Source of the DNA: Gammaproteobacteria bacterium
GTDB taxonomy: Bacteria; Pseudomonadota; Gammaproteobacteria; DSM-16500
Length of the DNA: 38,959 nucleotides
Direction of reading: 5' to 3'
NCBI GenBank assembly: GCA_021323555.1
Contig: JAJONP010000023.1
Coordinates: 1 to 38,959, forward strand
The notes under the pieces are model-generated. The model was given only the letters and a program-made list of their open reading frames with translations. It was not told the origin of the DNA and ran no database searches. Position numbers and translations under genes: made by a program. The stretch's first letter is position 1, and each line of letters begins with the position of its first letter. Positions 1 to 9,341 of this stretch are shown here, in pieces.

Positions 1-87
1 ATGATGGCTTATGAATTACAGCAAAGTTCCTCGGTGCTTGTTTCTCAGTATGGGCAGCCCATTGAACTGAAGATTGAGGGATTCTGA
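1..87 (+). CDS. icmK: IcmK/DotH, C-terminal end (partial)
   Basis: An open frame runs in from the window edge and stops with TGA at 85-87. Only 28 residues are visible, ending in the motif GQPIELKIEGF. IcmK/DotH is the outer-membrane-associated subunit of the Dot/Icm core complex and its gene normally lies directly upstream of icmE. The stop overlaps the icmE start codon (TGATG), which indicates translational coupling. The call rests mainly on gene order and on the general look of the C-terminus. The true start lies outside the window. Confidence 0.72.
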   Translation: MMAYELQQSSSVLVSQYGQPIELKIEGF

Positions 88-2204
88 TGGCACTTAAATT
101 TCCTGGCTTTAAATTTCTTTCCGGAGACAATCCCAAATCCAGAGTCATTGTTTTACTGGCTTCATTTATAGGGGTTGCGGTTCTTATTTATGTCAGTATG
201 CAATTATTAGGCGGAGGTACTTCAGCAACGGGCCCTTCCAAAGTAGCGGGTGCGCCAGCAGGATTACAGTCTGTTCCAGGCAGTAAGGACTTATCGCCAC
301 AATATTATCGCACATTAGCACAAGCGAATACACAAGCTGCTCAGCAAGCTCAAATCACAGGAGGAAGCGCTGTTCCTACACTCATCAATACAGCCCTTCC
401 GCAACAACAATCTACACAAAGTTGTACTGTCTTATGTTCAGAAAATAAAGCGAATGTGAGTGATGATATTAACAACTTGGTTAAATCAAGTAAGCTATCA
501 CAAAAAGAGGCGGATCACTTATTAGATCTTGCTAAAAAAAACGTTTCTATTGCTGAATATGCTGCTGCTTTAGATGAATTGGTGCGGCAAGGAAAATTAA
601 CACCTGAGCAAGCCCGAGCCTTATTAGAAAAATATAAAAAGCAGCATGCAAATTTATTGCTTGAAAGCAGTGCCAATGGGATGGATCCACTTATCAAATC
701 AGGTCAATTGCCATTGGGTATTGCGAATGATTTATTGGATTTACAAAAACGTAAAATAATACCTGCTAACTATGCAGCTTATTTAGAAAAATTAGCAAAA
801 GAAGGTAAACTTTCGCCAGAAGCGGCAGCACGGTTATTAGCGCAATATACACAACAGCATGCGCTCGAAGCAGGAAAAGAAGGCGCATTTGCTATCAGAC
901 AAATGGCTAAAGCAGGCGAAATGATACCTGAAGTTGCCAAAGTTCTAGAGGATATGCAGAGTAGAAATATTCCTCTTGATCAATATGAAACGACACTCAA
1001 TAAATTAGTCGCTGGCGCGAAAATAACACCGGCTGTTGCGATGAAGTTATTAGCGCAATATCGAGCGCAGCGCACAGCAATAGGCGCGGGGGGACTGTTA
1101 GGTGAGATGCTTAACAAAGGAGGTGCGAGCGCTGATCAAGCAAAGCGTTTATTGAATATGCAAGCAAATAATGCATCGATGAATGATTATACAGACGAGC
1201 TAAAACGAGCAGTTACCGCAGGATTAATAACACCCCCCGATGCAGCGAATTTGTTACAGCAATATCAGGCTATGTTAGCAACAGATGTAGTGGGCATTGC
1301 GCCTGATACCCAAGTAGTTATTCCGGGTGCAGAGGATTTCGCCAAGTTGCAGCAGAATTTACAGGCAAAAGCGACTGTTCAAACAACGCCTGCTGCGACA
1401 ACGCAATTTCAAGCAGCCGTTACTCAACAACAAACTCAATCTGCAGAAGATCGTCAACAAAAAATTCAACAAATGCAGACAGCGATGTCAGCTCAAGCAC
1501 AAACGCTTTTGACTGCATGGAAGATAACGCCCATGAAGCATGAAGGAGGAGTGGCAGAGAAACCAGCACTGGCTGGCTCTACATTTACCTCTTCCACTAT
1601 TGTTTCTCCTCTCGGCACGCAAGGCACGGTTTTGAAGACGGGCATAGTGAAGCCGGCTTTAATCAAGGCAGGTACTATTGCCTATGCTGTATTAGATACA
1701 GGTGTCAATAGCGATTATCCAGATACACCTGTAATGGCTACCATTGTGCAAGGGCCTCTTAAGGGAGCGAAATTGATTGGCAAACTGACATTAGCGAAAG
1801 ATCAAGATAAAGTGAGCCTGAGCTTTACTCAGATGAATAAGGAAGAATGGCCTGCGACTAAAACGGTTTCGGCTTTTGCAGTAGATCCAGATACGGCTCG
1901 TACTGTTCTCGCAAGTAACGTGGACCACCATTATCTTGAGCGTTATGGCGCGATCATGGCAGCTTCATTTTTAACAGGTTATTCCAGCGCGATTACGCAA
2001 GCGGGTCAAAGTACGACAGGTGTTTTCGGAACAAGCGCTACACATCCAGCGCTGAGTCCTGGAAATAAGATTGCTGTGGGTTTAGGCCAAATAGGTACGA
2101 ATTTAAGCGCGATGATGCAGTCGAAAGTCAATAAACCTGCAACAGTCCAGGTGAATTCTGGCGTAGGGTTAGGTATATTATTTGTTTCTGACGTGGCAGA
2201 ATAG
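87..2204 (+). CDS. icmE: IcmE/DotG, VirB10-like core-complex subunit
   Basis: DotG spans the inner membrane and periplasm of the type IVB machine and links the inner-membrane ATPases to the outer-membrane ring. The 705-residue product has a short cytoplasmic N-terminus, one membrane segment at about residues 20-38, and four tandem helical repeats at about 126-395. A Gln/Ala-rich linker follows, then a C-terminal TrbI/VirB10-like domain from about 505 to the end. Legionella pneumophila DotG is about 1050 residues with a long pentapeptide-type repeat region. Here the middle is much shorter and is built of roughly 62-70-residue helical units. The start overlaps the upstream icmK stop, and icmG follows after 32 bases. 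Confidence 0.93.
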   Translation: MALKFPGFKFLSGDNPKSRVIVLLASFIGVAVLIYVSMQLLGGGTSATGPSKVAGAPAGLQSVPGSKDLSPQYYRTLAQANTQAAQQAQITGGSAVPTLINTALPQQQSTQSCTVLCSENKANVSDDINNLVKSSKLSQKEADHLLDLAKKNVSIAEYAAALDELVRQGKLTPEQARALLEKYKKQHANLLLESSANGMDPLIKSGQLPLGIANDLLDLQKRKIIPANYAAYLEKLAKEGKLSPEAAARLLAQYTQQHALEAGKEGAFAIRQMAKAGEMIPEVAKVLEDMQSRNIPLDQYETTLNKLVAGAKITPAVAMKLLAQYRAQRTAIGAGGLLGEMLNKGGASADQAKRLLNMQANNASMNDYTDELKRAVTAGLITPPDAANLLQQYQAMLATDVVGIAPDTQVVIPGAEDFAKLQQNLQAKATVQTTPAATTQFQAAVTQQQTQSAEDRQQKIQQMQTAMSAQAQTLLTAWKITPMKHEGGVAEKPALAGSTFTSSTIVSPLGTQGTVLKTGIVKPALIKAGTIAYAVLDTGVNSDYPDTPVMATIVQGPLKGAKLIGKLTLAKDQDKVSLSFTQMNKEEWPATKTVSAFAVDPDTARTVLASNVDHHYLERYGAIMAASFLTGYSSAITQAGQSTTGVFGTSATHPALSPGNKIAVGLGQIGTNLSAMMQSKVNKPATVQVNSGVGLGILFVSDVAE
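462..1271 (+). repeat. Four tandem helical repeats coding within icmE
   Basis: The protein shows four degenerate copies at about residues 126-187, 198-258, 266-328 and 336-395. Each has the pattern: short helix, 'LxDLxxxxxxxxxYxxxLxxLxxxGKLTPExAxxLLxxY', then a spacer. The copies are clear at protein level but have diverged at DNA level, so this is an old duplication and not a slippage tract. Copy 4 is the most diverged. Confidence 0.75.
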
Positions 2205-2236
2205 GTTATACAAATTTTACGAAGAAAGGGGTACGC

Positions 2237-3250
2237 ATGGTGAATGAAAAGGAAGAGCGTTTTGATGAAGAAGGAGAGTATCATTTTTCTGACGACCAGA
2301 TGAATGATGAAGCCGCGCCCGAAACATTAAAAGCAACGTCCACTAGTGCATTTACCAAAGAAGCGATGGTTGCAAAGCTTAGCCAATATCGAAAAGGAAT
2401 TGTAGGTGGGGTATCGGTCATCACGTTAATTACTGTCATCTATAAAATATTAACGCCTTCATCAGCGCCACCCCCAACTGATTTTAGCAAAGCAGCCATA
2501 GTTAAGGCAGCCAAGCCAGTCACTACCAAAACAGTCAAACCTCTTTCGCCACCTGTTGCACGCCCTGTTGCTACTGCAACGCAGCAGCCATCTACCATAA
2601 CAACTACAACCGCTACGCCACCTGTTACGCCTTATTACACCCAGTCAAATGTCCAACAAAACCAGGTAGCAACCACCTCAGCAGCCGTGGCACCTGCAAA
2701 CCAAGCATCTACGGTTGCTGCGACAACCTTACCTGTTTCTTCAGGCGCATCAGCGAATGAAATGAATGTGCAAACTAAAAATGTCCTCGATAGATTAACT
2801 CTGTTAGAGCAGCAGAATGCAGCAATGATGAATTTGTTACAAACTGAATATGCACAAAAAATTTCGGATACTGAAACGCTCGAAAATACAACACGAGGAA
2901 AAATAGAAGAAGTCACTAAACGCGTGAATCGCATGGAAGCCAACTTGAATCAGATAACTGATTTATTAAAAGGGATGAGTAAGTCTCAATCATCCAATGG
3001 GATGGAGAATGTTTCAACGTACCCTTCTGAAGCAAGATCGACCGAACCCACAACAATCTATGCCGTACAAGCCATTATTCCTGGGCGCGCATGGTTGAAA
3101 TCCGAATCCGGTGATACAGTCACAGTTGCAGAAGGGGATTATTTAAAAAATTATGGGCGTGTCTCAAAAATTGACCCCTATGATGGAATTGTAGCTATTG
3201 ATACAGGAAAGAAAGTAATTACATTGTCTTATGGGATGGGTTCAGATTAA
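2237..3250 (+). CDS. icmG: IcmG/DotF, inner-membrane Dot/Icm protein
   Basis: DotF is a bitopic inner-membrane component of the Dot/Icm system reported to contact DotG and substrates. The product has 337 residues: an acidic cytoplasmic N-terminus (1-50), a single membrane segment at about 54-72, a long Pro/Thr/Ala-rich periplasmic linker (75-175), a predicted coiled coil at about 183-245 and a compact C-terminal domain (about 270-337). L. pneumophila IcmG is near 270 residues, so the linker is extended here. The ATG is preceded by a purine-rich AAGAAAGGGG ribosome site. The gene lies between icmE and icmC, as expected. Confidence 0.9.
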   Translation: MVNEKEERFDEEGEYHFSDDQMNDEAAPETLKATSTSAFTKEAMVAKLSQYRKGIVGGVSVITLITVIYKILTPSSAPPPTDFSKAAIVKAAKPVTTKTVKPLSPPVARPVATATQQPSTITTTTATPPVTPYYTQSNVQQNQVATTSAAVAPANQASTVAATTLPVSSGASANEMNVQTKNVLDRLTLLEQQNAAMMNLLQTEYAQKISDTETLENTTRGKIEEVTKRVNRMEANLNQITDLLKGMSKSQSSNGMENVSTYPSEARSTEPTTIYAVQAIIPGRAWLKSESGDTVTVAEGDYLKNYGRVSKIDPYDGIVAIDTGKKVITLSYGMGSD

Positions 3251-3265
3251 TTAAAGGGATATAGT

Positions 3266-3931
3266 ATGATCTATGACACGAAGATCACAACTCCATCAAC
3301 CGTTCTGATGAGGCTAAGATTTTTTTGTTTTTTAAAATATCTCGCTGTGTTTTATAGTGGTTTTGCTGTTATTAATATGGCTTATGCGGATTTTGGTAAT
3401 ATCAACCCAAGCAATATCAATGCAGCAACGATGATTACCAATTTAAGTAAATCCATTCCCAATTTAATGGAGTTAGTGACAGCGATTGCGTATGTGATGG
3501 GGTTTTTCTTTGTGGTAAACGGATTATTTCACTTAAAAAAATATGGCGAACAACGTTCACATTCATCAGGTGATGCAAGTTTAAAAGGGCCCCTACTTTA
3601 TTTATTTGTCGGTGCAGCCCTCATTTATTTGCCAACGACTGTTCGCACAGGATTTACCACATTTTGGACTGATCCTATGCCATATGCGTATGATACCGAC
3701 AAGACAGATGCTTGGTCTAACTTAATTAAAGCAAGTTATATGATTATCCAGTTAGTTGGAGTTATTGCATTTATTCGAGGATTAGTTATGTTAACATCAC
3801 TGGGAGGGCACGGAGGGCATCAGCAAGGTGGTTTAAGTAAGGCATTAGCACATATTATTGGAGGAATATTGTGTATTGATTTATACGATTTTTTACAAAC
3901 AGTGTTGAATACACTAGCATTAGGTAAGTAA
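3266..3931 (+). CDS. icmC: IcmC/DotE, polytopic Dot/Icm membrane protein
   Basis: IcmC/DotE is a small inner-membrane protein of the Dot/Icm apparatus, and IcmC, IcmD and IcmV share a family fold. The 221-residue product has an N-terminal hydrophobic stretch ending in an AYA-D signal-like site near residue 41. Membrane segments follow at about 66-88, 108-124, 152-175 and 192-212. The region between segments 2 and 3 has the KYGEQRSH and LKGPLLYLFVGAALIYLP patterns typical of the family. An AAAGGGA ribosome site precedes the ATG. The N-terminus is about 25 residues longer than in L. pneumophila, so a later start is possible. Confidence 0.88.
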   Translation: MIYDTKITTPSTVLMRLRFFCFLKYLAVFYSGFAVINMAYADFGNINPSNINAATMITNLSKSIPNLMELVTAIAYVMGFFFVVNGLFHLKKYGEQRSHSSGDASLKGPLLYLFVGAALIYLPTTVRTGFTTFWTDPMPYAYDTDKTDAWSNLIKASYMIIQLVGVIAFIRGLVMLTSLGGHGGHQQGGLSKALAHIIGGILCIDLYDFLQTVLNTLALGK

Positions 3932-3988
3932 TTTAAGTTAAATTGGAAATTTATATTTTTAATTAACATCAACATATAAGGAGAGAGC

Positions 3989-4399
3989 ATGATGATTAAT
4001 CAATCGTTGAAAAAAAGCATTTTCATGGCAATAGGAGCTATTGCTTGTTTTTGCTTAGGTATGGCAGCCTTCGCTGTTGATCCTGCTACTGCGTCTGCTG
4101 CTACGTCAGGCATTGGTATTGGAGGAGTGGCGGGTAATGTGAAAAATAATTTAGGGAATATTGCACAGCTTATTACTGCGGGTGCCTATGTTGCAGGGAT
4201 GGGGTTTGGCGTTGGTGCCATTGTGAAATTTAAAGCACACAAAGATAACCCAACGCAGGTGGCTATTAGCGTGCCAATTGCCATGTTATTTATTGCTGCA
4301 GCCTTGCTGTATGTTCCAAGTGTATTTAAATCGACAGGCCAGACATTGTTTAAGGATAGTGGTACTCCAGCTGGAATTTCGGGCGTTACAAAATTTTAA
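3989..4399 (+). CDS. icmD: IcmD/DotP, small Dot/Icm membrane protein
   Basis: IcmD/DotP is a short membrane protein needed for Dot/Icm function. The 136-residue product has a signal-like N-terminus with a hydrophobic core at about 9-27 ending at AFA-VD. Two membrane segments follow at about 55-75 and 88-106, the second with the SVPIAMLFIAAALLYVPS pattern shared with IcmC. A strong AAGGAGAG ribosome site lies just upstream of the ATG. A 24-bp palindrome and a 166-base gap separate it from icmJ, so transcription may weaken or restart here. Confidence 0.88.
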   Translation: MMINQSLKKSIFMAIGAIACFCLGMAAFAVDPATASAATSGIGIGGVAGNVKNNLGNIAQLITAGAYVAGMGFGVGAIVKFKAHKDNPTQVAISVPIAMLFIAAALLYVPSVFKSTGQTLFKDSGTPAGISGVTKF

Positions 4400-4440
4400 A
4401 TTATTTTTGTAGCATTCACCCTATTTTTATCATTCTGGGG

Positions 4441-4464
4441 AAGAGAGTATCGCGATACTCTCTT
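4441..4464. terminator. 24-bp perfect palindrome between icmD and icmJ
   Basis: The sequence is a perfect 24-base palindrome centred on CGCG: AAGAGAGTATCG and its complement. It forms a 10-12 bp stem with almost no loop, followed by TAATAC and not by a clean T-run. It could be an attenuating terminator, an RNA-processing hairpin or a protein-binding operator. The sequence does not decide between these. Confidence 0.5.
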
Positions 4465-4565
4465 TAATACGCAACCGTGAATTACTTTCGTGCGGGTACT
4501 CTGAATAGATAAAGATTTTGAGTAATCGTTCATGGACTTTGCCTGTGAGGTCGTGAACACTTACT

Positions 4566-5225
4566 ATGATTTTTAACCAGGATAAGTATAGGTTAATACA
4601 AGGTATGCATGAACTTCAGCTCGCAGTCAATTTAATGGGTTGGCGTATGTATATACGGCGCCGAGAAGATAAATTATTTCAATCTGTGGTTGCGAAAATA
4701 TTAAGACGAGATAGTTATACTTGTCAATATTGTGGATTTCAAGCAAAAGAATATCAAGAAATAGTTAATCTTGATGGTGATTATACTAATAATAAGTTTA
4801 GTAATCTTATTACAGCTTGTTGTTTCTGTGCGCAGTGTTTATTTATTGAATCCATTGCGTTGGATGAAATGGGCGGCGGGCAATTGATTTATTTGCCCGA
4901 AATGACGCAGGCAGAGGTCAATGCGTTTTGTCATGTTTTGTTTTGTGCAATGGGTAATGGCACAGGTTATCAAGACACGGCACAATCTATTTATCGCAGC
5001 TTTAAATTTCGTAGCCAGCCTATTGAGACTAAATATGGGGCGGGCACGAGTAACCCCTCTGTGCTGGGTCAATTGCTTCTAGAGCATCGTCCTCAGAAAG
5101 AAAAGCCAGATCGTGCCATCCTAAAAGATTTACGGTTACTCCCATCCTATACTAAATTTAAAGTTCAACTGGAAGCGTGGGCAGCCGCTGCCTTAGAGGA
5201 ACTTGCAGCAGAGGCGCAATCATAA
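4566..5225 (+). CDS. icmJ: IcmJ/DotN, zinc-binding Dot/Icm adaptor
   Basis: DotN/IcmJ is a cytoplasmic component that joins the DotL coupling complex in L. pneumophila and has a degenerate HNH-like zinc fold. The 219-residue product carries the expected cysteines: C53 and C56 in YTCQYCGFQ, and C85, C86, C88 and C91 in TACCFCAQC. Downstream are the family patterns LIYLPEMTQAE, NAFCHVLFCAM and SIYRSFKFRSQ. L. pneumophila IcmJ is about 208 residues. No strong ribosome site precedes this ATG; an internal start at residue 14 is possible. Its stop shares one base with the icmB start (TAATG), so the two genes are probably translationally coupled. Confidence 0.93.
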   Translation: MIFNQDKYRLIQGMHELQLAVNLMGWRMYIRRREDKLFQSVVAKILRRDSYTCQYCGFQAKEYQEIVNLDGDYTNNKFSNLITACCFCAQCLFIESIALDEMGGGQLIYLPEMTQAEVNAFCHVLFCAMGNGTGYQDTAQSIYRSFKFRSQPIETKYGAGTSNPSVLGQLLLEHRPQKEKPDRAILKDLRLLPSYTKFKVQLEAWAAAALEELAAEAQS

Positions 5226-8200
5226 TGCGAAATATCATAGATCCTATTCTTGATGGTGTTGATTCTATTCTGGCTTGGTTTAGCACTGAGCTTAAACAGA
5301 CAGCAGAATCTTATTGTGATTTAGAAACAGCCGATAATCAAACCACATTAGTGGCTAGAGATGGCTCTTTAATTTCTGTACTTCGAGTAGATGGCGTAAC
5401 ACGACTGGTCGGTACTGAAGAATTCGAAGCGATTCACACAGGATTAACTCGAAGTTTACAAGCCACTCTTAAACGTCCTGGCCATGTCGTGCAGATCTAT
5501 TTTAGTTATGATAAAGCGACCGTACAGTCTGAACTTGAAGATATTCTTTCTCCTGCCAAAGCAACTGCTAAAAAATTACAGCTTGAGCTTGATGATTTAT
5601 TTAAAGAACGTACTGAGCATCTTTCAAAATATTGTGCACATGAAGAAATGTATTTTGTGTTATGGACGCGGCCTTATTCATTGACGAATGAACAGCAAGA
5701 CAGGGCTAGAAAAGATAAACTTAAATTAATTCGTGATAATAAAATACCGCCTTTTCAAAACGGACAAAATTTAATAGCGGCTGTTCCAGATTTACGTGAA
5801 TCACATACTTCGTTCGTGAGAGCATTAGTAAATGATTTAGGGAGTTTAAACGTTTATTGTAAATTATTGGAAGTGCATGATGCGACTCATGCTATCCGCT
5901 GTTCAGCCGATCCTGATTTCACAGATAAAAATTGGCGTGCGTCATTGCCAGGTGATCCTATCCCAACGCATGAGGCACGAACGTTGGCAGGCGAATTGTC
6001 TGGGTTAATGTGGCCACCTTTAGCACGCCAAGTCTTTCCTCGCGATGCAGTGACAATGGATTTGCGTACCATTCGAGTGGGTGATCGAATTTATACGCCG
6101 CTTTTTATTGATTTATTTCCGCAAGAATTAAATTCTTTTATGGGATTGTTTGCCAGAACATTGCCAACACGTATTCCTTGGCGTATTTCATTTTTAATTG
6201 AAAGTGGTGGTTATGCAACGATACGGTTTAAATCCGTTATGGCGGCTATTTTAAGTTGGACTTCTGCGCATAATGGCCTGGTGCATGACGCAGCCAAATT
6301 ATTGCGTAATGTAGAAGTGAATACAGATGATGCCGTGGTTAAATTACAGGTGAGTCTTGCCACATGGGCACCTGAAGGCAATATTCGTTTACTTAGAACG
6401 CGAACCGCAGAATTAGCAAAAGCAGTCCAGGGTTGGGGCTCTTGTGAAGTGTCTGAAGTGTCGGGCGATGTGTTTGCAGGCATTGCATCCAGCATTTTAG
6501 GGTTTACTGCGGCAAGTGTTGCAACGCCTACTGTTGCGCCTTTATCTGATGTAGTTTATATGTTGCCATTCACGCGCCCCGCGTCTGCATGGCAGTATGG
6601 CGCTGTGTTATTACGCTCACCTGATGGCAAGCCGTGGCCATATCAACCTGGGTCATCGCAGCAAACAACCTGGATTGATTTGATGTATGCACGGCCTGGT
6701 TCAGGTAAATCAGTGCTCTCTAATTCGATCAATTTAGCATTATGTTTATCAGGCGGTATTCAGCGTTTGCCACGCATTGCCGTCATTGATATTGGCCCAT
6801 CCAGCAGTGGATTAATTTCTTTGTTAAAAGAAGCGTTACCTTTGGCGAATAAACATTGGGTGGCGTATCACCGTTTACGTATGACACCTGATTATGCGAT
6901 TAATCCACTGGATACACAGTTAGGATGTCGTTATCCGACTGCCCAAGAACGCAGTTTTTTAGTGAATTTTATTACATTGTTAGCCACACCCATGGGAACA
7001 GAAAGACCTTACGATGGTGTTTCAGATATGGCGGGGCTGATTGTCGATGAGCTTTATAAGTTTCTTGCAGACGATGGAAAACCACGCCTTTACACGAGTG
7101 GTGTTGAGCATCTGATTGATGATATTTTAGGAGAAATTGGTTTTGTATTAGATGAACATACTACGTGGTGGGAAGTCACAGATGCGTTATTTTTAGCAGG
7201 GTTTCATCATGAAGCATTGCTTGCGCAACGATTTGCAATGCCATTATTAGCAGATGCGGCAGCCATTGTACGTACTCAAGCCGTAGAGGATTTATATGGG
7301 TTAGTCAAAGCGCCGACAGGTGAACCTTTGATTCAAGCTTTTAGTCGTATGATTTCCAGCGCAGTGCGTGAATATCCTATTATCGCAGGCATCACGAAGT
7401 TTGATATTGGTGATGCGCGTATTATCTCGCTTGATTTGGATGAAGTGGCAAAAAGTGGGGGTGATGCGGCGGATCGACAGACTGCTGTGATGTATATGTT
7501 GGGTCGTTATGTTTTAGGGCGTAGTTATTATTTAACGGAAGATATATTAGGCGATATTCCAGAAATTTATCGCGAATATCATCGTACTCGAATCAGCGAA
7601 ATTCGAGAAGATCCTAAACGATTAGTCTATGATGAATTTCACCGTACCTCTAAAGTGCGTGCCGTGCGTGAACAAGTGATTTTAGATATGCGCGAAGGGC
7701 GTAAATGGAATGTGCAAATTGCGTTGATTTCACAATCGCTTGAGGATTTTGATCCTGTGATGGTGGAATTTGCCACTTCTATTTTTATTATGGATGCAGG
7801 ACCTGAACAATCTATCAAGCGCTCCACAGAAATTTTTGGTTTATCGGAAACAGCTCGGGTTGCACTAAAAACACGTGTGCATGGGCCACGTGAAGGCGGA
7901 GCGACTTTTCTTGCGCAATTCTCAACAAAAAGCGGCACTAATACGCAATTATTAACAAGTACATTAGGGCCTGTAGAATTGTGGGCATTTAGTACGACAG
8001 CCGAAGATGCACAAGTTCGTAATAAACTCTATGTTAAATTAAAACCGGCAGAAGCACGCCGCGTGTTAGCTAATTTATTTCCCAATGGTTCTGTAAAACC
8101 CTTAATAGAAGCACGCCTTGCTGTGATAAAAGAACAAAAAGGGATGATAGAAGAGGCGAATGTATTAGGTGTAGTAGATCGTTTAGTAGAAGAAATTTTG

Positions 8201-8239
8201 CAGGCATACACTGCCAATCCAGATGTAAAAAAATTGTAA
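5225..8239 (+). CDS. icmB: IcmB/DotO, VirB4-like Dot/Icm ATPase
   Basis: DotO is the VirB4-type hexameric ATPase that powers assembly and transport at the cytoplasmic base of the Dot/Icm channel. I start it at 5225, giving 1004 residues (L. pneumophila IcmB is about 1009). A longer frame from 5177 only reads back into icmJ. The Walker A motif ARPGSGKS spans residues 489-496 with K495. The Walker B motif LVYDE has D803 and E804, followed by a long Arg finger/Gln-rich region (ISQSLEDF). The N-terminal half (about 1-450) is the VirB4-like membrane-facing domain. It is the last gene of this dot/icm block and is followed by a large palindromic element. Confidence 0.95.
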   Translation: MRNIIDPILDGVDSILAWFSTELKQTAESYCDLETADNQTTLVARDGSLISVLRVDGVTRLVGTEEFEAIHTGLTRSLQATLKRPGHVVQIYFSYDKATVQSELEDILSPAKATAKKLQLELDDLFKERTEHLSKYCAHEEMYFVLWTRPYSLTNEQQDRARKDKLKLIRDNKIPPFQNGQNLIAAVPDLRESHTSFVRALVNDLGSLNVYCKLLEVHDATHAIRCSADPDFTDKNWRASLPGDPIPTHEARTLAGELSGLMWPPLARQVFPRDAVTMDLRTIRVGDRIYTPLFIDLFPQELNSFMGLFARTLPTRIPWRISFLIESGGYATIRFKSVMAAILSWTSAHNGLVHDAAKLLRNVEVNTDDAVVKLQVSLATWAPEGNIRLLRTRTAELAKAVQGWGSCEVSEVSGDVFAGIASSILGFTAASVATPTVAPLSDVVYMLPFTRPASAWQYGAVLLRSPDGKPWPYQPGSSQQTTWIDLMYARPGSGKSVLSNSINLALCLSGGIQRLPRIAVIDIGPSSSGLISLLKEALPLANKHWVAYHRLRMTPDYAINPLDTQLGCRYPTAQERSFLVNFITLLATPMGTERPYDGVSDMAGLIVDELYKFLADDGKPRLYTSGVEHLIDDILGEIGFVLDEHTTWWEVTDALFLAGFHHEALLAQRFAMPLLADAAAIVRTQAVEDLYGLVKAPTGEPLIQAFSRMISSAVREYPIIAGITKFDIGDARIISLDLDEVAKSGGDAADRQTAVMYMLGRYVLGRSYYLTEDILGDIPEIYREYHRTRISEIREDPKRLVYDEFHRTSKVRAVREQVILDMREGRKWNVQIALISQSLEDFDPVMVEFATSIFIMDAGPEQSIKRSTEIFGLSETARVALKTRVHGPREGGATFLAQFSTKSGTNTQLLTSTLGPVELWAFSTTAEDAQVRNKLYVKLKPAEARRVLANLFPNGSVKPLIEARLAVIKEQKGMIEEANVLGVVDRLVEEILQAYTANPDVKKL

Positions 8240-8248
8240 CCTTCAAGA

Positions 8249-8384
8249 AATAAATCAGCCAACGGCCATCCATGGGCAATCTGCGGCGAAAAAACGCCTC
8301 GAAATGCTCGCATACTGCGTGTATGCTCCGCTTTCTCGTTGTTTTTTCGCCGCACCTTGCATGGCTGACCGTTTGAGATTTATT
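8249..8384. repeat. 136-bp imperfect palindromic intergenic element
   Basis: Between the convergent ends of icmB and the ankyrin gene is a long inverted repeat. A perfect 14-bp arm, TGCGGCGAAAAAAC (8282-8295), pairs with 8341-8354. Outer arms AATAAATC (8249-8256) and 8377-8384 also pair exactly, with imperfect pairing between. The inside contains GCATAC/GTATGC and CGAAATGC/GCTTTCTCG-like arms. The fold could stop transcription from both sides. Its size and nested arms also fit a REP/MITE-type dispersed repeat. No second copy was seen in this window. Confidence 0.7.
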
Positions 8385-8414
8385 AAGGCTGACGGTGAAT
8401 ATACGTTTTTTGAT

Positions 8415-9326
8415 TTACATGCTTGTTAGCAATGAAAAAGCAGGCGCTGCCTGTCCTCGAAGTTCATTTTCTCTTCTATGCGTTTCAGCAGGCTTGAAAA
8501 AACTGATTCGACAATGATAGGCAGAATGAATCATTAATGCTATTAACAAAGTGCCTACTGTTCCTATACAGCAGACGCTTAACAAAACTGTACCTGTCAA
8601 CGCATAAGAAATACCAACAGATACAACAACACCCACCCCTAAACTACATAGGGTTTTCTTAACTCTTTCTCGATTTATTTGTCGCTGTAATTTTTCTAAT
8701 TCTAACTCGTTGTGCATATTATGTAATACTAATATAACAGCAGTTACTTGCTTTTGTTCTGGAGCTTCCTTTTCTTCTCTTTTAATAAGTGACCCATCTT
8801 TTTCGTTGTGATTATCAAAATTAGCTCTCTCTGGAGCTACTACTGCTTGTGGTTGTTCTGAATCACACTCTTTTTCTTCTTCTTGGGCAGCTTGAGTTGT
8901 TTCTGTTGCCCAATCAGCGGGTGTTTTGCCATCATTATCTTGTGCATTTGGATCAAAACCCACTTTTAGAGAATGTAAGAACTCTATTACTTCATTCGAA
9001 CCGCTTTTAGCTGCATGCTGGGCTGCATAATGCAATGCTGTGGCACCGCATCTTGAACGTATTAACCACCTAGAGGCATCAATTTTTCCTTCAAAACAAC
9101 GTAAAATATCTATTGCCCCTCTTTTTGCTGAATCGTGTAACAGATTTGTGCCTGATTGAGCAGAGAAATATCTCAGTAAATGGTTAATATGAATAATAGA
9201 GCGTAATACAGCTACTCGTTGTTCATCAGTTTTCACGGCTCCGCTTTTTTCTGCACAAAACAATAGAGTAGTCGATTTAAAGTCACTCATAAAAATGCTA
9301 TAGCTATTTAACGCCTCCATGAGCAT
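8415..9326 (-). pseudogene. Ankyrin-repeat protein, C-terminal part of a split F-box/ankyrin gene
   Basis: This 303-codon frame is in the same reading frame as the upstream frame ending at 9342. A single TGA at 9344-9342 and five sense codons separate the two. Across the stop the sequence reads ILHYAA-stop-SGSYEML, which is an ankyrin consensus if TGA replaces an Arg codon such as CGA. This half has two to three ankyrin repeats (about residues 60-145: TNLLHDSAKRG, TALHYAAQHAA, NAQDNDGKTPADWA). An acidic Glu/Gln-rich linker and a C-terminal hydrophobic hairpin at about 228-268 follow. It could be re-initiated at 9326, but no good ribosome site is visible. Function: probable host-directed effector, inferred. 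Confidence 0.65.
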
Positions 9327-9341
9327 TTCGTAAGAGCCGCT

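Noticed and set aside
5177..5224. Upstream extension of IcmB by 16 residues
   Set aside because: The extension reads back into icmJ. The ATG at 5225 overlaps the icmJ stop by one base and gives the family length.
8029..8355. Minus-strand frames across the icmB end and palindrome
   Set aside because: They overlap icmB and the inverted repeat and show no protein family.
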